Positions 8,370-17,327 of a stretch of DNA of 64,000 nucleotides are shown here, in pieces. Position 1 is the stretch's first letter. Each line of letters starts with the position of its first letter. Where the stretch lies: the NCBI RefSeq assembly GCF_001570985.1, contig NZ_BCSS01000017.1, positions 1-64,000 on the forward strand. The letters are read 5' to 3'. The notes beneath the pieces were generated by a model, which was not told the origin of the DNA, did not search any database, and worked only from the letters and a program-made list of their open reading frames with translations. The stretch comes from Janibacter limosus NBRC 16128. GTDB taxonomy: Bacteria; Actinomycetota; Actinomycetes; Actinomycetales; Dermatophilaceae. A program made the translations under genes and the position numbers.

Positions 8370-8792
8370 ATGCCCTCGTCACTGCGCGCCGCCCTGCAGG
8401 TCCTGCTGGGTACCTTCCTCGTCCTCGCCGGAACCGCCCACCTGACCTTTGCCAGGACCGACTTCAGGGCCCAGGTGCCCCCGTGGATCCCCATGGACGT
8501 GGACCTCGTCGTGCTCGTCTCAGGGGTCGTCGAGATCTGCTGCGGGGCAGCGCTGCTGCTCGCCTGGCGTCAGCCGCACCGGGCGACCGTCGGGGGCATT
8601 GTCGCGCTCCTCTTCATCGCCGTCTTCCCGGGCAACATCGCGCAGTTCACCGAGCACCGTGACGCCTTCGGTCTGACGAGCGACACGAGCAGGGCGGTGC
8701 GACTGCTCTTCCAACCCGTCCTCGTGCTCTGGGCCCTGTGGTGCACCGACGCGGTGGGCTGGTGGCGCCGCCGGCGCGATCAGCGCTCCTGA
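8370..8792 (+). CDS. DoxX-like small membrane protein
   Basis: 140 residues with four hydrophobic segments, e.g. LLGTFLVLAGTAHL and GIVALLFIAVFPGNIAQF. The pattern GTAHLTFAR...VPPWIP and VFPGNIAQFTEHRDAFGL is that of the DoxX/MauE-like family, whose members have no settled biochemical role (some are linked to redox or thiosulfate chemistry). Starts three bases after the M50 protease stop, so the two are cotranscribed. A second DoxX-type protein is at 15083-15475; the two share the FPAN/FPGN motif. The gene ends seven bases from the convergent HAD gene. Confidence 0.75.
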   Translation: MPSSLRAALQVLLGTFLVLAGTAHLTFARTDFRAQVPPWIPMDVDLVVLVSGVVEICCGAALLLAWRQPHRATVGGIVALLFIAVFPGNIAQFTEHRDAFGLTSDTSRAVRLLFQPVLVLWALWCTDAVGWWRRRRDQRS

Positions 8793-8799
8793 GGTCGGC

Positions 8800-9606
8800 T
8801 CAGACCTCGAGCCATCCGTCGACGAGGTCGAGCACGTCGAGCAGCTGCGTCGCCACCCCGTCGGGCTCGACGTCGACCGTGACCTGCTGGTCCGCCGGGA
8901 TGTCGCTGTGCGGCACCCAGATGGCGCGCATCCCGACCTCCTGCGAGCCGAGCACGTCCTCGAAGAGGCGGTCACCGACATAGACGGCATTGGCCACAGG
9001 CACCCCGAGCCGGGTGGCGACCGCCTCGAAGGCCTCTCGGTGCGGCTTGACCACGCCGATCTCCGAGGAGTAGACGTCGCCGTCGATGAGGTCGAGCACG
9101 CCGTCCCGCTCGAAGATCTCGCGGTGGTAGTCGCCGCTCCAGATCGTGTTGGACAGCACGCCGATCTTGAGCCCGCGCTCGCGCAGCCCCTCCCACAGGG
9201 AACGCACCTGCGGATCGGTGCGCGTGTGCGGCTCCCAAAAGCGGCGGTACGCGGCCAGTGCCACATGGTGACGATCCTCGCGCGGATCGAGACCGGCCTC
9301 CCGCAGGATCTCGTCGAGGTGCGCGCTCGAGCGGTCGTCTGCCCGACCGCGCTGCCAGGCGCGGTCCTCCACGGCGAGGATCCGGTCAGCCAGCTCCTGC
9401 GCGCGATCGAGGTCCTCCTGCGGCACCTCGTCGGACTCGATCGGGATGCCGTGGATCTCCCTGGCGAAGACGCGCCACTGCTGTCCGAGGTCGATCGCGT
9501 GCCACGGCGTGAGCGTCCCGCCCCAGTCGAAGACGACGGCCTGCACCGGACCGGCCGGCGGACGCTCGTGGACCGACAGGGGGTGACGCATCTCGTCGGC
9601 ACTCAC
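8800..9606 (-). CDS. HAD-superfamily hydrolase
   Basis: 268 residues. Motif I is [11 protein letters not shown]: the nucleophile Asp is present, but the usual second Asp (acid/base, DxD) is replaced by Gly, which is seen in some phosphatase-poor HAD subgroups and weakens a phosphatase call. Motif II is in [12 protein letters not shown], the Lys in [12 protein letters not shown], and motif III/IV in [20 protein letters not shown]. The GTG start overlaps the proS stop by four bases, so it is the second gene of a proS operon. An ATG five codons in (MRHPLS) is the alternative start. Substrate not predictable. Confidence 0.82.
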   Translation of the reverse strand: MSADEMRHPLSVHERPPAGPVQAVVFDWGGTLTPWHAIDLGQQWRVFAREIHGIPIESDEVPQEDLDRAQELADRILAVEDRAWQRGRADDRSSAHLDEILREAGLDPREDRHHVALAAYRRFWEPHTRTDPQVRSLWEGLRERGLKIGVLSNTIWSGDYHREIFERDGVLDLIDGDVYSSEIGVVKPHREAFEAVATRLGVPVANAVYVGDRLFEDVLGSQEVGMRAIWVPHSDIPADQQVTVDVEPDGVATQLLDVLDLVDGWLEV

Positions 9607-11390
9607 GCCTGGCCCCGCACCTCACCCAGCAGGGCCTCGACGGCCTCCGCCACGGGGACCTCACGACGCTCACCGGTGCGACGGTCCTTGATCTCGACGA
9701 CGCCGTCGGCCAGGCCCTTGCCGACGACGAGGATCGTCGGGATGCCGATGATCTCGGCGTCCTTGAACTTCACGCCCGGGCTCACCTTGCCGGCGCGGTC
9801 GTCGTAGAGGACGGCGACGCCCTTCGCCTCGAGCTGGGCGGACAGGTCCTCGGCCGCCCCGAAGATCTCCTCGCTCTTGCCCGCGGCGACGACGTGCACG
9901 TCGAAGGGGGCGAGCGCGCGCGGCCAGATCAGGCCCTGCTCGTCGTGGTTGTCCTCCGCGATGACGCCGACGGCGCGCGTGACGCCGATGCCGTAGGAGC
10001 CCATCGTGACGGTGACGAGCTTGCCGTTCTCGTCGAGGACCTTCAGACCCAGGGCCTCGGCGTACTTGGTGCCGAGCTGGAAGATGTGGCCCATCTCGAC
10101 GCCGCGCGCCAGGGTCAATGTGCCCTCGCCCTGGGGGCTCGGGTCGCCCTCGCGGATCTCGGCGGCCTGGATGGTGCCGTCAGCGGTGAAGTCACGACCG
10201 TGGACCAGGTCGATGACGTGCTTGCCGTGCTCGTCGGCGCCGGTGACCCAAGCACTGCCCTCGGCGATGCTCGGGTCGAGCAGGTACCGGATCGTGCTGG
10301 CCCGCTCCGAGCCGAGGACGCCGGGGCCGATGTACCCCTTGGCCAGGGTCGGGTGCTTGGCGAAGTCCGCCTCCTCGAAGGCCTCGACCTCGGCCGGTGC
10401 CACCTGCGCCTCGAGCCGCTTGGCGTCGACCTCGCGGTCGCCGGGGACGCCGATGGCCAGCGGCTCGCGCCACGGCCCGTCGTGCTCCTCGTCGGCGGGG
10501 TGGACCAGCATGACGATGACATTCTTCAGCGTGTCCGCAGCAGTCCACTCGCGTCCGTCGGTGCGCGGGTGGTTGGCGTTGAGCGCGGCCACGAGCGTGT
10601 CGATGGTGGGGGTGTCGGGCGTGTCCTCGACGTGCGCGGGGCCGGCGGTCACCTCGACGGGCGGCGCCTGAGGCACCTCGACGGCCTCGACATTGGCGGC
10701 GTAACCGGAGGCGTCCCGCACGAAGGTGTCCTCACCGTTGGGGCTGACGGCGAGGAACTCCTCGCTCGCGCTGCCACCCATCGCGCCGGAGTCGGCGTGG
10801 ACGATGACGTACTCGAAGCCGAGCCGGTCGAAGATCTTGATGTAGGCGTCGCGGTGCGCGTCGTACGCCTTCTGCAGTCCGGCCTGGTTGATGTCGAAGG
10901 AGTAGCTGTCCTTCATGATGAACTCGCGCCCGCGCAGCACACCGGCACGCGGCCGGGCCTCGTCGCGGTACTTGTTCTGGATCTGGAAGAGCGTCAGCGG
11001 CAGGTCCTTGTAGGACGTGTACATGTCCTTGACCGCGAGGCAGAACATCTCCTCGTGCGTCGGGCCGAGGAGCATCTGCGTGCCCTTGCGGTCGGTCAGG
11101 CGGAAGAGGTTGTCGCCGTACTCGGTCCAGCGGTTGGTGGCCTCGTAGGGCTCCTTGGGCAGCAGCGCCGGGAAGGAGAGCTCCTGCCCGCCGATGGCCT
11201 CCATCTCCTCACGCACGATCGCCTCGACCTTGCGCAGGACCTTCAGCCCCAGCGGCAGCCACGTGTAGACGCCCGGAGCCGCCCGCCGGACGTAGCCGGC
11301 CCGCACGAGGAGCTTGTGGCCCGGCAGCTCGGCGTCCGCCGGGTCCTCGCGAAGGGTGCGAAGGAAGAAGGACGACATGCGTGTGACCAC
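9603..11390 (-). CDS. proS: Prolyl-tRNA synthetase (bacterial type)
   Basis: 595 residues, the length of bacterial-type ProRS with an editing insertion between class II motifs 2 and 3. [26 protein letters not shown] near the N-terminus, [66 protein letters not shown] (motif 2), and [27 protein letters not shown] (motif 3). An anticodon-binding domain with HVVAAGK and [22 protein letters not shown] follows. The GTG at 11390 gives the family start MVTRMSS; an ATG at 11378 (MSSFF) is the alternative. Orthologous to Rv2845c, next to the cobalamin cluster as in mycobacteria. Confidence 0.96.
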   Translation of the reverse strand: MVTRMSSFFLRTLREDPADAELPGHKLLVRAGYVRRAAPGVYTWLPLGLKVLRKVEAIVREEMEAIGGQELSFPALLPKEPYEATNRWTEYGDNLFRLTDRKGTQMLLGPTHEEMFCLAVKDMYTSYKDLPLTLFQIQNKYRDEARPRAGVLRGREFIMKDSYSFDINQAGLQKAYDAHRDAYIKIFDRLGFEYVIVHADSGAMGGSASEEFLAVSPNGEDTFVRDASGYAANVEAVEVPQAPPVEVTAGPAHVEDTPDTPTIDTLVAALNANHPRTDGREWTAADTLKNVIVMLVHPADEEHDGPWREPLAIGVPGDREVDAKRLEAQVAPAEVEAFEEADFAKHPTLAKGYIGPGVLGSERASTIRYLLDPSIAEGSAWVTGADEHGKHVIDLVHGRDFTADGTIQAAEIREGDPSPQGEGTLTLARGVEMGHIFQLGTKYAEALGLKVLDENGKLVTVTMGSYGIGVTRAVGVIAEDNHDEQGLIWPRALAPFDVHVVAAGKSEEIFGAAEDLSAQLEAKGVAVLYDDRAGKVSPGVKFKDAEIIGIPTILVVGKGLADGVVEIKDRRTGERREVPVAEAVEALLGEVRGQA

Positions 11391-11429
11391 GGAAGGTGCT
11401 CCTGGTGAGGCGGTGAGGGGTGTGCCACC

Positions 11430-12338
11430 TCAGCGTATCCGCTCCCCCATGAGCGCTGCCCCCGCGGCAGCCAGCTGCCGGGTCACGAGACGGACTGCAG
11501 CGCGCTCGGCCCGGTCGGGTCGGGACAGTGCCACGATCCAGCGGGCGGAGCGGACCTCGGACAGGGGCACGAGCACGAACTCGTCGGCCGTGCGCGTGGT
11601 GTAGCGCGGCAGCAGGGCGATGCCCTCGCCCGATGCGACGAGCGCGGCGACGAGGTGGTTGTCGCGGATCCGCAGCCGCCGGTGCAGCGCCCTCCCGCAG
11701 GCGCTCTCGATGCGCTGGAGCACGGTGTCGAAGGGGTAGTGCTCGGGCACGCTGATCCAGTCCTCGGCGATGACATCGCACGGACGCAGCTGGGCACGTC
11801 CGGCCAGCGGGTGGTTCGGTGGCAGCGCCACGTCGAGCGGCTCCCTGGTGAGGACCGTGCTGCGCAGGCCCTCGCCGCCGGCAGGCACCTCACTCGTCAG
11901 GGAGTGGGCGATGACGATGTCGGCGTCGGCCGCCGCGCTCGCGTAGTCGTGCTCGGCCAGGTCGAGGTCGTCGACGGCGATCTCGACGTCGGACTCGGCG
12001 AGCAGGGTCAGCGCGCCGGGCAGCAGGGCGGTCAGCCCACTGGGCAGTCCGGCGATGCTCACCCGTCCGGTGGGGCGCCCACGGTGCTCGTCGAGCCGCG
12101 CGGCCACACGTGCAAGTGCGGCCGTCACGTCGTCGGCGCCGTCGGCGAGCAGCTCGCCGGCCTCGGTCAGCCGCAACCCACGACCACTGGGCTCGACGAG
12201 AGGCACACCCGCCGCTCGCTGTGCGGTGCGCAGCTGCTGGGACAGCGCCGACGGAGTGCGGTGGGTCGCCGCGGCGACTGCGGCAAGGCTGCCGCGCTCC
12301 CGCAGGTCCCGCAGCAGTTCCAGGTGCCGGATGTCCAT
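11430..12338 (-). CDS. LysR-family transcriptional regulator
   Basis: 302 residues. The N-terminal winged helix-turn-helix is LELLRDLRERGSLAAVAAATHRTPSALSQQLRTAQ (residues 6-40), followed by the linker helix and a periplasmic-binding-like effector domain (RVSIAGLPSGLTALLPGAL, VIAHSL, LLPRYT). Divergent from an EamA-type exporter across 71 bases, the usual arrangement in which a LysR protein controls the neighbouring transporter and itself. A perfect 10-bp palindrome, CGTCATGACG, lies at 12359-12368 in that gap. The effector is unknown. Confidence 0.9.
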   Translation of the reverse strand: MDIRHLELLRDLRERGSLAAVAAATHRTPSALSQQLRTAQRAAGVPLVEPSGRGLRLTEAGELLADGADDVTAALARVAARLDEHRGRPTGRVSIAGLPSGLTALLPGALTLLAESDVEIAVDDLDLAEHDYASAAADADIVIAHSLTSEVPAGGEGLRSTVLTREPLDVALPPNHPLAGRAQLRPCDVIAEDWISVPEHYPFDTVLQRIESACGRALHRRLRIRDNHLVAALVASGEGIALLPRYTTRTADEFVLVPLSEVRSARWIVALSRPDRAERAAVRLVTRQLAAAGAALMGERIR

Positions 12339-12358
12339 GTAGGAAGCCTAAAGGATCA

Positions 12359-12368
12359 CGTCATGACG
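12359..12368. promoter_or_regulatory. Palindrome in LysR/EamA divergent gap
   Basis: CGTCATGACG is a perfect palindrome, 21 bases upstream of the LysR start and 41 bases upstream of the EamA-type start. Its position suits an operator for the divergent LysR regulator, but it lacks the T-N11-A spacing of classical LysR boxes, so this is a positional guess. Confidence 0.35.
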
Positions 12369-12409
12369 AATCGCTTGTCCTGCATGGTTGTGGGAGCGCA
12401 CCATCAGGG

Positions 12410-13330
12410 GTGCCCATCCGTCACCGCCTGCTCGCCGTCGTCGTCGCCGTCCTCTGGGGCGCCAACTTCATCGCCATCCACGCCTCGCTGGCGATCTTCC
12501 CTCCTTTCCTCTGCTCGGCGCTGCGCTTCCTGCTCCTGGCCATCCCGACGATCCTCCTCGTCCCGCGACCGCAGGTCCCGACACGGTGGCTGCTCGGCTA
12601 CGGCATCGGCTTCGGCGTCCTGCAGTTCGCCTTCCTCTACCTCGCGATGGACATCGGCATGCCGACCGGCCTCGCGTCGCTCGTGCTGCAGAGCTCGGCC
12701 CCCTTCACCGTCGTCCTCGGAGCCGTCCTCCTCGGCGAGCGCCTGTCGGCCCGCGCCGCCACGGGCGTGGGCGTCGCGGCCCTGGGCATGGCGATCGTCG
12801 GGTCCCAGCGACTGTCCGCGGAGGCGGGGCTCCTCCCCTTCGTCCTGACCCTGCTCGCGGGCCTGGGCTGGGCCTTCGGCAACCTCGCCGCCCGCCGGGC
12901 GGCGGCACCCAAGCCGCTGCACCTGACGATGTGGATGACGGTGGTCCCGCCCGTCCCACTGCTCCTGCTCTCTCTCGCCGTCGAAGGGCCGGACCGCATC
13001 GCCAGCGCCTTCGGCGACTCGATGACCACAGCGGCGATCCCCGCCTGGCTGGGCCTGGCCTACACGACGATCCTCGCGACCGTCGTCGGCTCGGGGATCT
13101 GGACCTGGCTCATGGCGCGGCACCCGTCGGGGACGGTCGCCCCCTTCTCCATGCTCGTGCCGGTCACCGGTCTCGCACTCGCCTGGGCGATGCTCGGCGA
13201 GGTCCCGGCGCCACTCGAGCTGGCGGGTGGGGTGCTCGTCGTCGGCGGGGTGCTGTGGGCCTCACGTCATCGACCGACCGCACTCCCCGAGCCCGAGCCG
13301 CTCCCCGAACCCGCGGTGCAACAGGTCTGA
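12410..13330 (+). CDS. EamA/DMT-family transporter
   Basis: 306 residues from the GTG at 12410; the upstream part of the open frame overlaps the LysR gene and is not coding. Ten hydrophobic segments in two EamA halves. Family markers are VVVAVLWGANFIAIHASL (first helix), LASLVLQSSAPFTVVLGAVLLGERLS (end of first half) and SMLVPVTGLALAWAMLGEVPAPLELAGGVLVVGGV (end of second half). Probably exports an amino acid or other small metabolite; the substrate cannot be read from sequence. It ends 13 bases from the convergent sirtuin gene. Confidence 0.9.
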   Translation: MPIRHRLLAVVVAVLWGANFIAIHASLAIFPPFLCSALRFLLLAIPTILLVPRPQVPTRWLLGYGIGFGVLQFAFLYLAMDIGMPTGLASLVLQSSAPFTVVLGAVLLGERLSARAATGVGVAALGMAIVGSQRLSAEAGLLPFVLTLLAGLGWAFGNLAARRAAAPKPLHLTMWMTVVPPVPLLLLSLAVEGPDRIASAFGDSMTTAAIPAWLGLAYTTILATVVGSGIWTWLMARHPSGTVAPFSMLVPVTGLALAWAMLGEVPAPLELAGGVLVVGGVLWASRHRPTALPEPEPLPEPAVQQV

Positions 13331-13343
13331 GGCGGCCCGTCCC

Positions 13344-14120
13344 TCAGCCCAGCGCGGCCACGAGCTGCGGCAGCACCTCGGCAGCCGGCCCACGCACCAC
13401 GTGGTGGCACATGTCGGAGACCTCGCTCTCGTGCGGGTTGATCTCGATGACGGTCGCGCCCTCGGCGCGCGCCATCGCCGGATACCCCGCAGCCGGGTAG
13501 ACCAGCCCTGACGTACCGATGACGAGGACGACATCGCCGGTCTCGAGGGAGTCGACGGCCGACTCTGTGGTCTCGACCGCCTCGTCGGGGAGCATCTCGC
13601 CGAACCACACGACACCGGGACGGACGTCCCCTTCGCACTGGGGGCAGGTGGGCGGCTCGAGACGCTCGATCGGCTCCTGCGGCAGCTCGATCTCGCCCTC
13701 GTAGGGGGTGTCGCACTCGCTGCACCGAGGGTCGAAGAGCGACCCGTGCAGGTGCGCCGCCACGCTCGATCCGGCCCGCTCGTGCAGGTCGTCGACATTT
13801 TGCGTCGAGATCGTCACATCGCGCAGCCCGGCCAGCTCCGCGAGCGCGACGTGGCCAGCGTTGGGGTCGACCCCGCGCACGAGCTGCATCCGCCACGCGT
13901 ACCAGGCCCAGACGAAGGGGGGATCCATCTGGAAGGCCTCGATGGTCGCCAGCTGGCTGGGGTCGAACTGCTCCCACAGCCCGCTCTGCGCGTCCCGGAA
14001 GGTGGGCACCCCGGACTCCACGCTCATCCCGGCGCCGGAGAGCACGAGGACCCGGCGGGCTCCCCTCACGGCGTCGATGACGGCGTCCGGGAGGGTGGTG
14101 GTGACAGTGGGCGTGGTCAT
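13344..14120 (-). CDS. Sirtuin NAD-dependent protein deacylase (class III-like)
   Basis: 258 residues from the ATG at 14120, which has AGGAG seven bases upstream. Core motifs: GAGMSVESGVPTFRDA, TQNVDDLHERAG, the catalytic His in HLHGS, a zinc ribbon CSEC...CPQC, and VVWFGEMLP. The helix WAWYAWRM keeps the Y-x-x-R pair that in E. coli CobB and SIRT5 binds acidic acyl groups, so desuccinylase/demalonylase activity besides deacetylation is plausible. An acetyltransferase gene lies 81 bases upstream on the same strand. The name cobB is avoided here because it would collide with the cobalamin gene. Confidence 0.93.
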   Translation of the reverse strand: MTTPTVTTTLPDAVIDAVRGARRVLVLSGAGMSVESGVPTFRDAQSGLWEQFDPSQLATIEAFQMDPPFVWAWYAWRMQLVRGVDPNAGHVALAELAGLRDVTISTQNVDDLHERAGSSVAAHLHGSLFDPRCSECDTPYEGEIELPQEPIERLEPPTCPQCEGDVRPGVVWFGEMLPDEAVETTESAVDSLETGDVVLVIGTSGLVYPAAGYPAMARAEGATVIEINPHESEVSDMCHHVVRGPAAEVLPQLVAALG

Positions 14121-14201
14121 CGTTGCTCCTGGGCGAGGTGCGCTGGCTGGGCGTGCTGCCACATCCTCGCAGCGTCGGTGGCGCCCACGCACGTTCACGG
14201 G

Positions 14202-15077
14202 TCAGCCCTCGTCGCCCGGCGTGGGCTGCTCGTAGAGGCCGCGAGTCCCGCGGCTGCGGAAGCCGAGGCGCTCGTAGAGGGAACGCGCGGGGTTGTCGCA
14301 GCCGACCGCGAGCCAGGCGTGATCGGCGCCACCGTGCTCCAGGGCGGTCAGGGAGCGCGCCACGAGGTGCGCGCCCAGCCGCTTGCCCCGCCACTCGGGC
14401 ACGACACCGACCTCCTCGATCCACCCCTCGGACACGGTGACGAAGCCCGCGACGTGGCCGCTGTTGTCCATCGCCACCCGCGAGTCCTCGGGCTGGAAGC
14501 CGCGCTGCTCCCGCAGCCACCGCCCCCAGGCCCGAGCAGTGCCGCTGTCGTAGCCGGGCTGGTCGGCGAAGGACGCCGCATAGGCGTGCTGGAAGGCCTC
14601 GGAGGTGTCGTCGGTGAAGGGCAGGGTGACCACGCCGTCCGGCCGGCGCACGACGGGGATGTGCTTCAGGGTGTGACGCATCACCGTCTCCGCGAAGACG
14701 CGGTGGAGCCCCAGGTCCGCAAAGAGGGACTCTGCCTCCGGGCTCACGGAGTCCAGCAGGAAGCGCACTGAGCCGATGGAGTGCCCGAGGACCCACTCGG
14801 CGATCTCGTGCCCGATCCCCTGCCCCATGGCGCTCGGGTCGACGAGCCCGGTCGCCGTGCGCCCGCCCGAGGTGGTGATGCCGATGGCTGCCGCCGCGAC
14901 GACGTCGCCCAGCTCATCACGTCCTCGGATCGCCAGGTCGGTGACGAAGGTCGTCCGCAGGTGCTCGCGGTCGGCGAGGTCCGGCAGCCCACCGTCACGC
15001 TCGAGGCAGGCCTGGCCGAGACGCACGAGCGCGTCGAGGTCATCCTCCGTCGTCGGGGACCACTCCAGCACGCCCAT
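14202..15077 (-). CDS. Tandem GNAT-domain N-acetyltransferase
   Basis: 291 residues from the ATG at 15077, which follows GGGAG; the longer frame upstream is DoxX shadow. Two GNAT-like halves: an N-terminal one (LVDPSAMGQGIGHEIAEWVLG) and a C-terminal one with the acetyl-CoA loop VGVVPEWRGKRLGAHLV and the ARSLYERLGFRSRG end motif. This is the architecture of mycothiol synthase-like and antibiotic-type GNAT pairs. The acceptor is unknown. It follows the DoxX gene by five bases and precedes the sirtuin on the same strand. Confidence 0.85.
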   Translation of the reverse strand: MGVLEWSPTTEDDLDALVRLGQACLERDGGLPDLADREHLRTTFVTDLAIRGRDELGDVVAAAAIGITTSGGRTATGLVDPSAMGQGIGHEIAEWVLGHSIGSVRFLLDSVSPEAESLFADLGLHRVFAETVMRHTLKHIPVVRRPDGVVTLPFTDDTSEAFQHAYAASFADQPGYDSGTARAWGRWLREQRGFQPEDSRVAMDNSGHVAGFVTVSEGWIEEVGVVPEWRGKRLGAHLVARSLTALEHGGADHAWLAVGCDNPARSLYERLGFRSRGTRGLYEQPTPGDEG

Positions 15078-15082
15078 CTCCC

Positions 15083-15475
15083 TCAGTCCCGGCGCGCGGC
15101 GCGGAGGGCGACCCGCAGCAGGGGCCACTGCAGGGGCAACCTCGCGAGGGTCCCGGCAAAGACACCGGCGGCCTGCGGAGTGCGCTTGCGCTGCGCCCGT
15201 CGTCCGTGGTCGATGCTCATCTGGACATTGGCGGGGAAGACGCCAGCGAGCAGCGCGGCACTCGCCCATCCGGCAACCGGCCGAGTGGCCGGGACGAGCA
15301 GTCCAGTGGCACAGGCGATCTCGGCGACACCGGAAGCCTTGACGAGCGTCCTGTCGTGCTGGCGCAGCGGTGCCGGGACGATCGGCTCGAAGACCTGCGG
15401 GCGCACGAGGTGGATGACGCCCGAGGCGAGGAAGATGCCGGCGAGGCCGAGGGTGGGCAGGTCAGGTCGGGACAT
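15083..15475 (-). CDS. DoxX-family membrane protein
   Basis: 130 residues, four membrane segments: LAGIFLASGVIHLVRP, VAEIACATGLLVPA, WASAALLAGVFPANVQM and a short C-terminal one. VIHLVRPQVFEPIVPAPL is the family N-terminal motif. No redox cysteines are evident, so function stays open. It starts 11 bases after the stop of the PoxB-type gene and is followed closely by the tandem GNAT gene, which suggests one transcript poxB-doxX-GNAT and perhaps the sirtuin. Confidence 0.8.
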   Translation of the reverse strand: MSRPDLPTLGLAGIFLASGVIHLVRPQVFEPIVPAPLRQHDRTLVKASGVAEIACATGLLVPATRPVAGWASAALLAGVFPANVQMSIDHGRRAQRKRTPQAAGVFAGTLARLPLQWPLLRVALRAARRD

Positions 15476-15486
15476 GGGGCTCCTTG

Positions 15487-17229
15487 TCAGAAGATCTGTC
15501 GCAGGTTGACCCGCGACAGGTCGAGCAGCTCGTCGCCGCGGCCGGACATGACGGTGCGCAGCGCATAGAGCGTGAAGCCCTTGACCTGTTCCGCCGAGAT
15601 GGCCGGCGGGATCGTCAGCTCCTGGCGCTCGGTGATGACGTCGACGAGGGCGGGGCCGTCGTGCGCGAAGGCCGCGCGCAGGCTCCCTTCGAGGTCGGCA
15701 GCCTCGGTCACCCGGAAGCCCTTGATGCCGCAGGCCTCGGCGACCTGCGAGAAGTCGGGGTTGTGCAGATCGGTGCCGAAGCCGGGCAGGCCGGCGGCCT
15801 TCATCTCCAGCTCGACGAAGTTGAGCGAGGAGTTGTTGAGCACCACGATCTTGATCGGCAGGTCGTGCTGGCGCACGGTGAGCAGCTCACCCATGAGCAT
15901 CGCAAGCCCGCCGTCGCCGCTCAGCGTGACGACCTGCCGGTCGGGGTGGGCCAGCTGCGCACCGATGGCCTGCGGGATGGCATTGGCCATCGAGCCGTGG
16001 ATGAAGGAGCCGATGAGTCGGCGATCGCCGCGGCACTCCAGATAGCGGGCGGCGTAGACGACCGGCGATCCGACGTCGGGGATGAAGACCGCGTCGTCCG
16101 CGGCGATCTCGTCGACGAGGCGCGCGAGGTACTGGGGGTGGATCGGCTGGTCCTTCTTGGTGAAGATCCCCTTCTTGGGCGCCTCGGCCAGCTCGTCGAG
16201 CTTGTCGCGCGTCTTGGCGTAGTGCTTGACCGAGTCCTCGAGGTGCTTGCGGTCGGACGCTGGCTGCAGGAGCGGGAGCAGCGCCCGGATGGTGTCGCCG
16301 ACGTCACCGACGAGGCCGAGATCGAGCGGGACCCGTCGGCCCAGGTGCTCACCGCGCAGGTCGACCTGGATGAACTTCGCACCCTCTGGGTAGAACTGAC
16401 GGTACGGGAAGTCGGTGCCGAGCATGAGGACGATCTCGGCCTCCTCCATCGCCCGGTACCCGGACGCGAAGCCGAGCAGCCCGGTGAGGCCGACGTCGAA
16501 GGGGTTGTCCCCCTCGATCTCCTGCTTGGAGCGAAGGGTGTGCACCACCGGTGCCGCAAGGCGACCGGCAAGCGCGAGGACCTCGGTCTTGGCTCCGGCG
16601 GCACCGGCACCGACGAGCAGGGTGGTGCGCCTGGAGGACCCGAGCAGCGCGGCCGCCCGCTCGAGCTGGTCGGCTGCGGGGACGACGCGGGCGCGGGCCC
16701 GCTCGATGACGGTGACCCGCTCGTCGACAGCCTCGGCCTGGGCCACCTCGCCGGGGACCACGAGGACCGCGACACCGCGCTCCTGGATGGCGGCGCGCAT
16801 CGCCGTCTCGAGCATCCGGGGCATCTGCGAGGGGTCGGAGACCATCTCGCAGTAGACGCTGCACTCCTGGAAGAGGTTTTGCGGGTGGGTCTCCTGGAAG
16901 TACCCGCTGCCGATCTCCGAGCTCGGGATCTGCGCGGCGATCGCCAGGACCGGCACGCGACTGCGCTGGGCGTCGAAGAGACCGTTGATGAGGTGCAGGT
17001 TGCCCGGGCCGCAGCTCCCGAGGACGACCGCCAGGTCACCGGTCAGCTCGGCATCGGCCGCAGCTGCGAAGGCCCCCGACTCCTCATGACGGACCAGCCG
17101 CCAGGCGATCGACCCGTCGCGGCGCATCGCCTCGGTGAAGCCGTTGAGCGAGTCCCCGGGCACCCCGTAGGCGCGGGTCACTCCGTTGGCCCGGAGCGTG
17201 GCGATGACATTGTCGGCGATCGTGCCCAT
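15487..17229 (-). CDS. poxB: PoxB-type pyruvate dehydrogenase (ThDP/FAD)
   Basis: 580 residues from the ATG at 17229 preceded by AGGAG; the frame upstream is not coding. ThDP enzyme order: Pyr domain with YGVPGDSLNGF, RHEESGAFAAAADAEL and GSCGPGNLHLINGL; FAD/Rossmann-like middle domain (LLVGAGAAG, IQVDLRGEHLGRR); PP domain with GDGGLAMLMGEL and NNSSLNFVELEM as the GDG-N metal/ThDP motif. Length and the middle domain favour quinone-dependent pyruvate dehydrogenase, giving acetate, CO2 and reduced quinone, over acetolactate synthase. The adjacency to an acyl-lysine eraser and an acetyltransferase may be coincidental. Confidence 0.9.
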   Translation of the reverse strand: MGTIADNVIATLRANGVTRAYGVPGDSLNGFTEAMRRDGSIAWRLVRHEESGAFAAAADAELTGDLAVVLGSCGPGNLHLINGLFDAQRSRVPVLAIAAQIPSSEIGSGYFQETHPQNLFQECSVYCEMVSDPSQMPRMLETAMRAAIQERGVAVLVVPGEVAQAEAVDERVTVIERARARVVPAADQLERAAALLGSSRRTTLLVGAGAAGAKTEVLALAGRLAAPVVHTLRSKQEIEGDNPFDVGLTGLLGFASGYRAMEEAEIVLMLGTDFPYRQFYPEGAKFIQVDLRGEHLGRRVPLDLGLVGDVGDTIRALLPLLQPASDRKHLEDSVKHYAKTRDKLDELAEAPKKGIFTKKDQPIHPQYLARLVDEIAADDAVFIPDVGSPVVYAARYLECRGDRRLIGSFIHGSMANAIPQAIGAQLAHPDRQVVTLSGDGGLAMLMGELLTVRQHDLPIKIVVLNNSSLNFVELEMKAAGLPGFGTDLHNPDFSQVAEACGIKGFRVTEAADLEGSLRAAFAHDGPALVDVITERQELTIPPAISAEQVKGFTLYALRTVMSGRGDELLDLSRVNLRQIF

Positions 17230-17327
17230 GGTGACTCCTGACGACGGGGGTACCGGTCGCCTCCACGCTATCCCGACGGCTACTGGCAGAGTGGGAGCGA
17301 GTGACCCCGACCGAGAGGAGCGCACCG

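Noticed and set aside
9894-11408. Long plus-strand open frame opposite proS
   Set aside because: It is the antisense shadow of proS: very high GC at third positions keeps opposite frames open. The translation is Val/Gly/Asp/Arg-rich without any motif.
11430-12338. LysR/EamA pair considered as an ArgP/LysE-type exporter system
   Set aside because: The transporter is of the ten-helix EamA type, not LysE, and the regulator has no feature that points to a specific amino acid.
14202-15269. N-terminal extension of the tandem GNAT protein by 64 residues
   Set aside because: The extension overlaps the DoxX gene entirely, is Arg/Pro-rich and lacks homology features, while an ATG with GGGAG exists at 15077.
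15484-17241. 585-codon plus-strand frame opposite the PoxB-type gene
   Set aside because: Antisense shadow. The minus-strand frame carries all ThDP motifs and a ribosome site.
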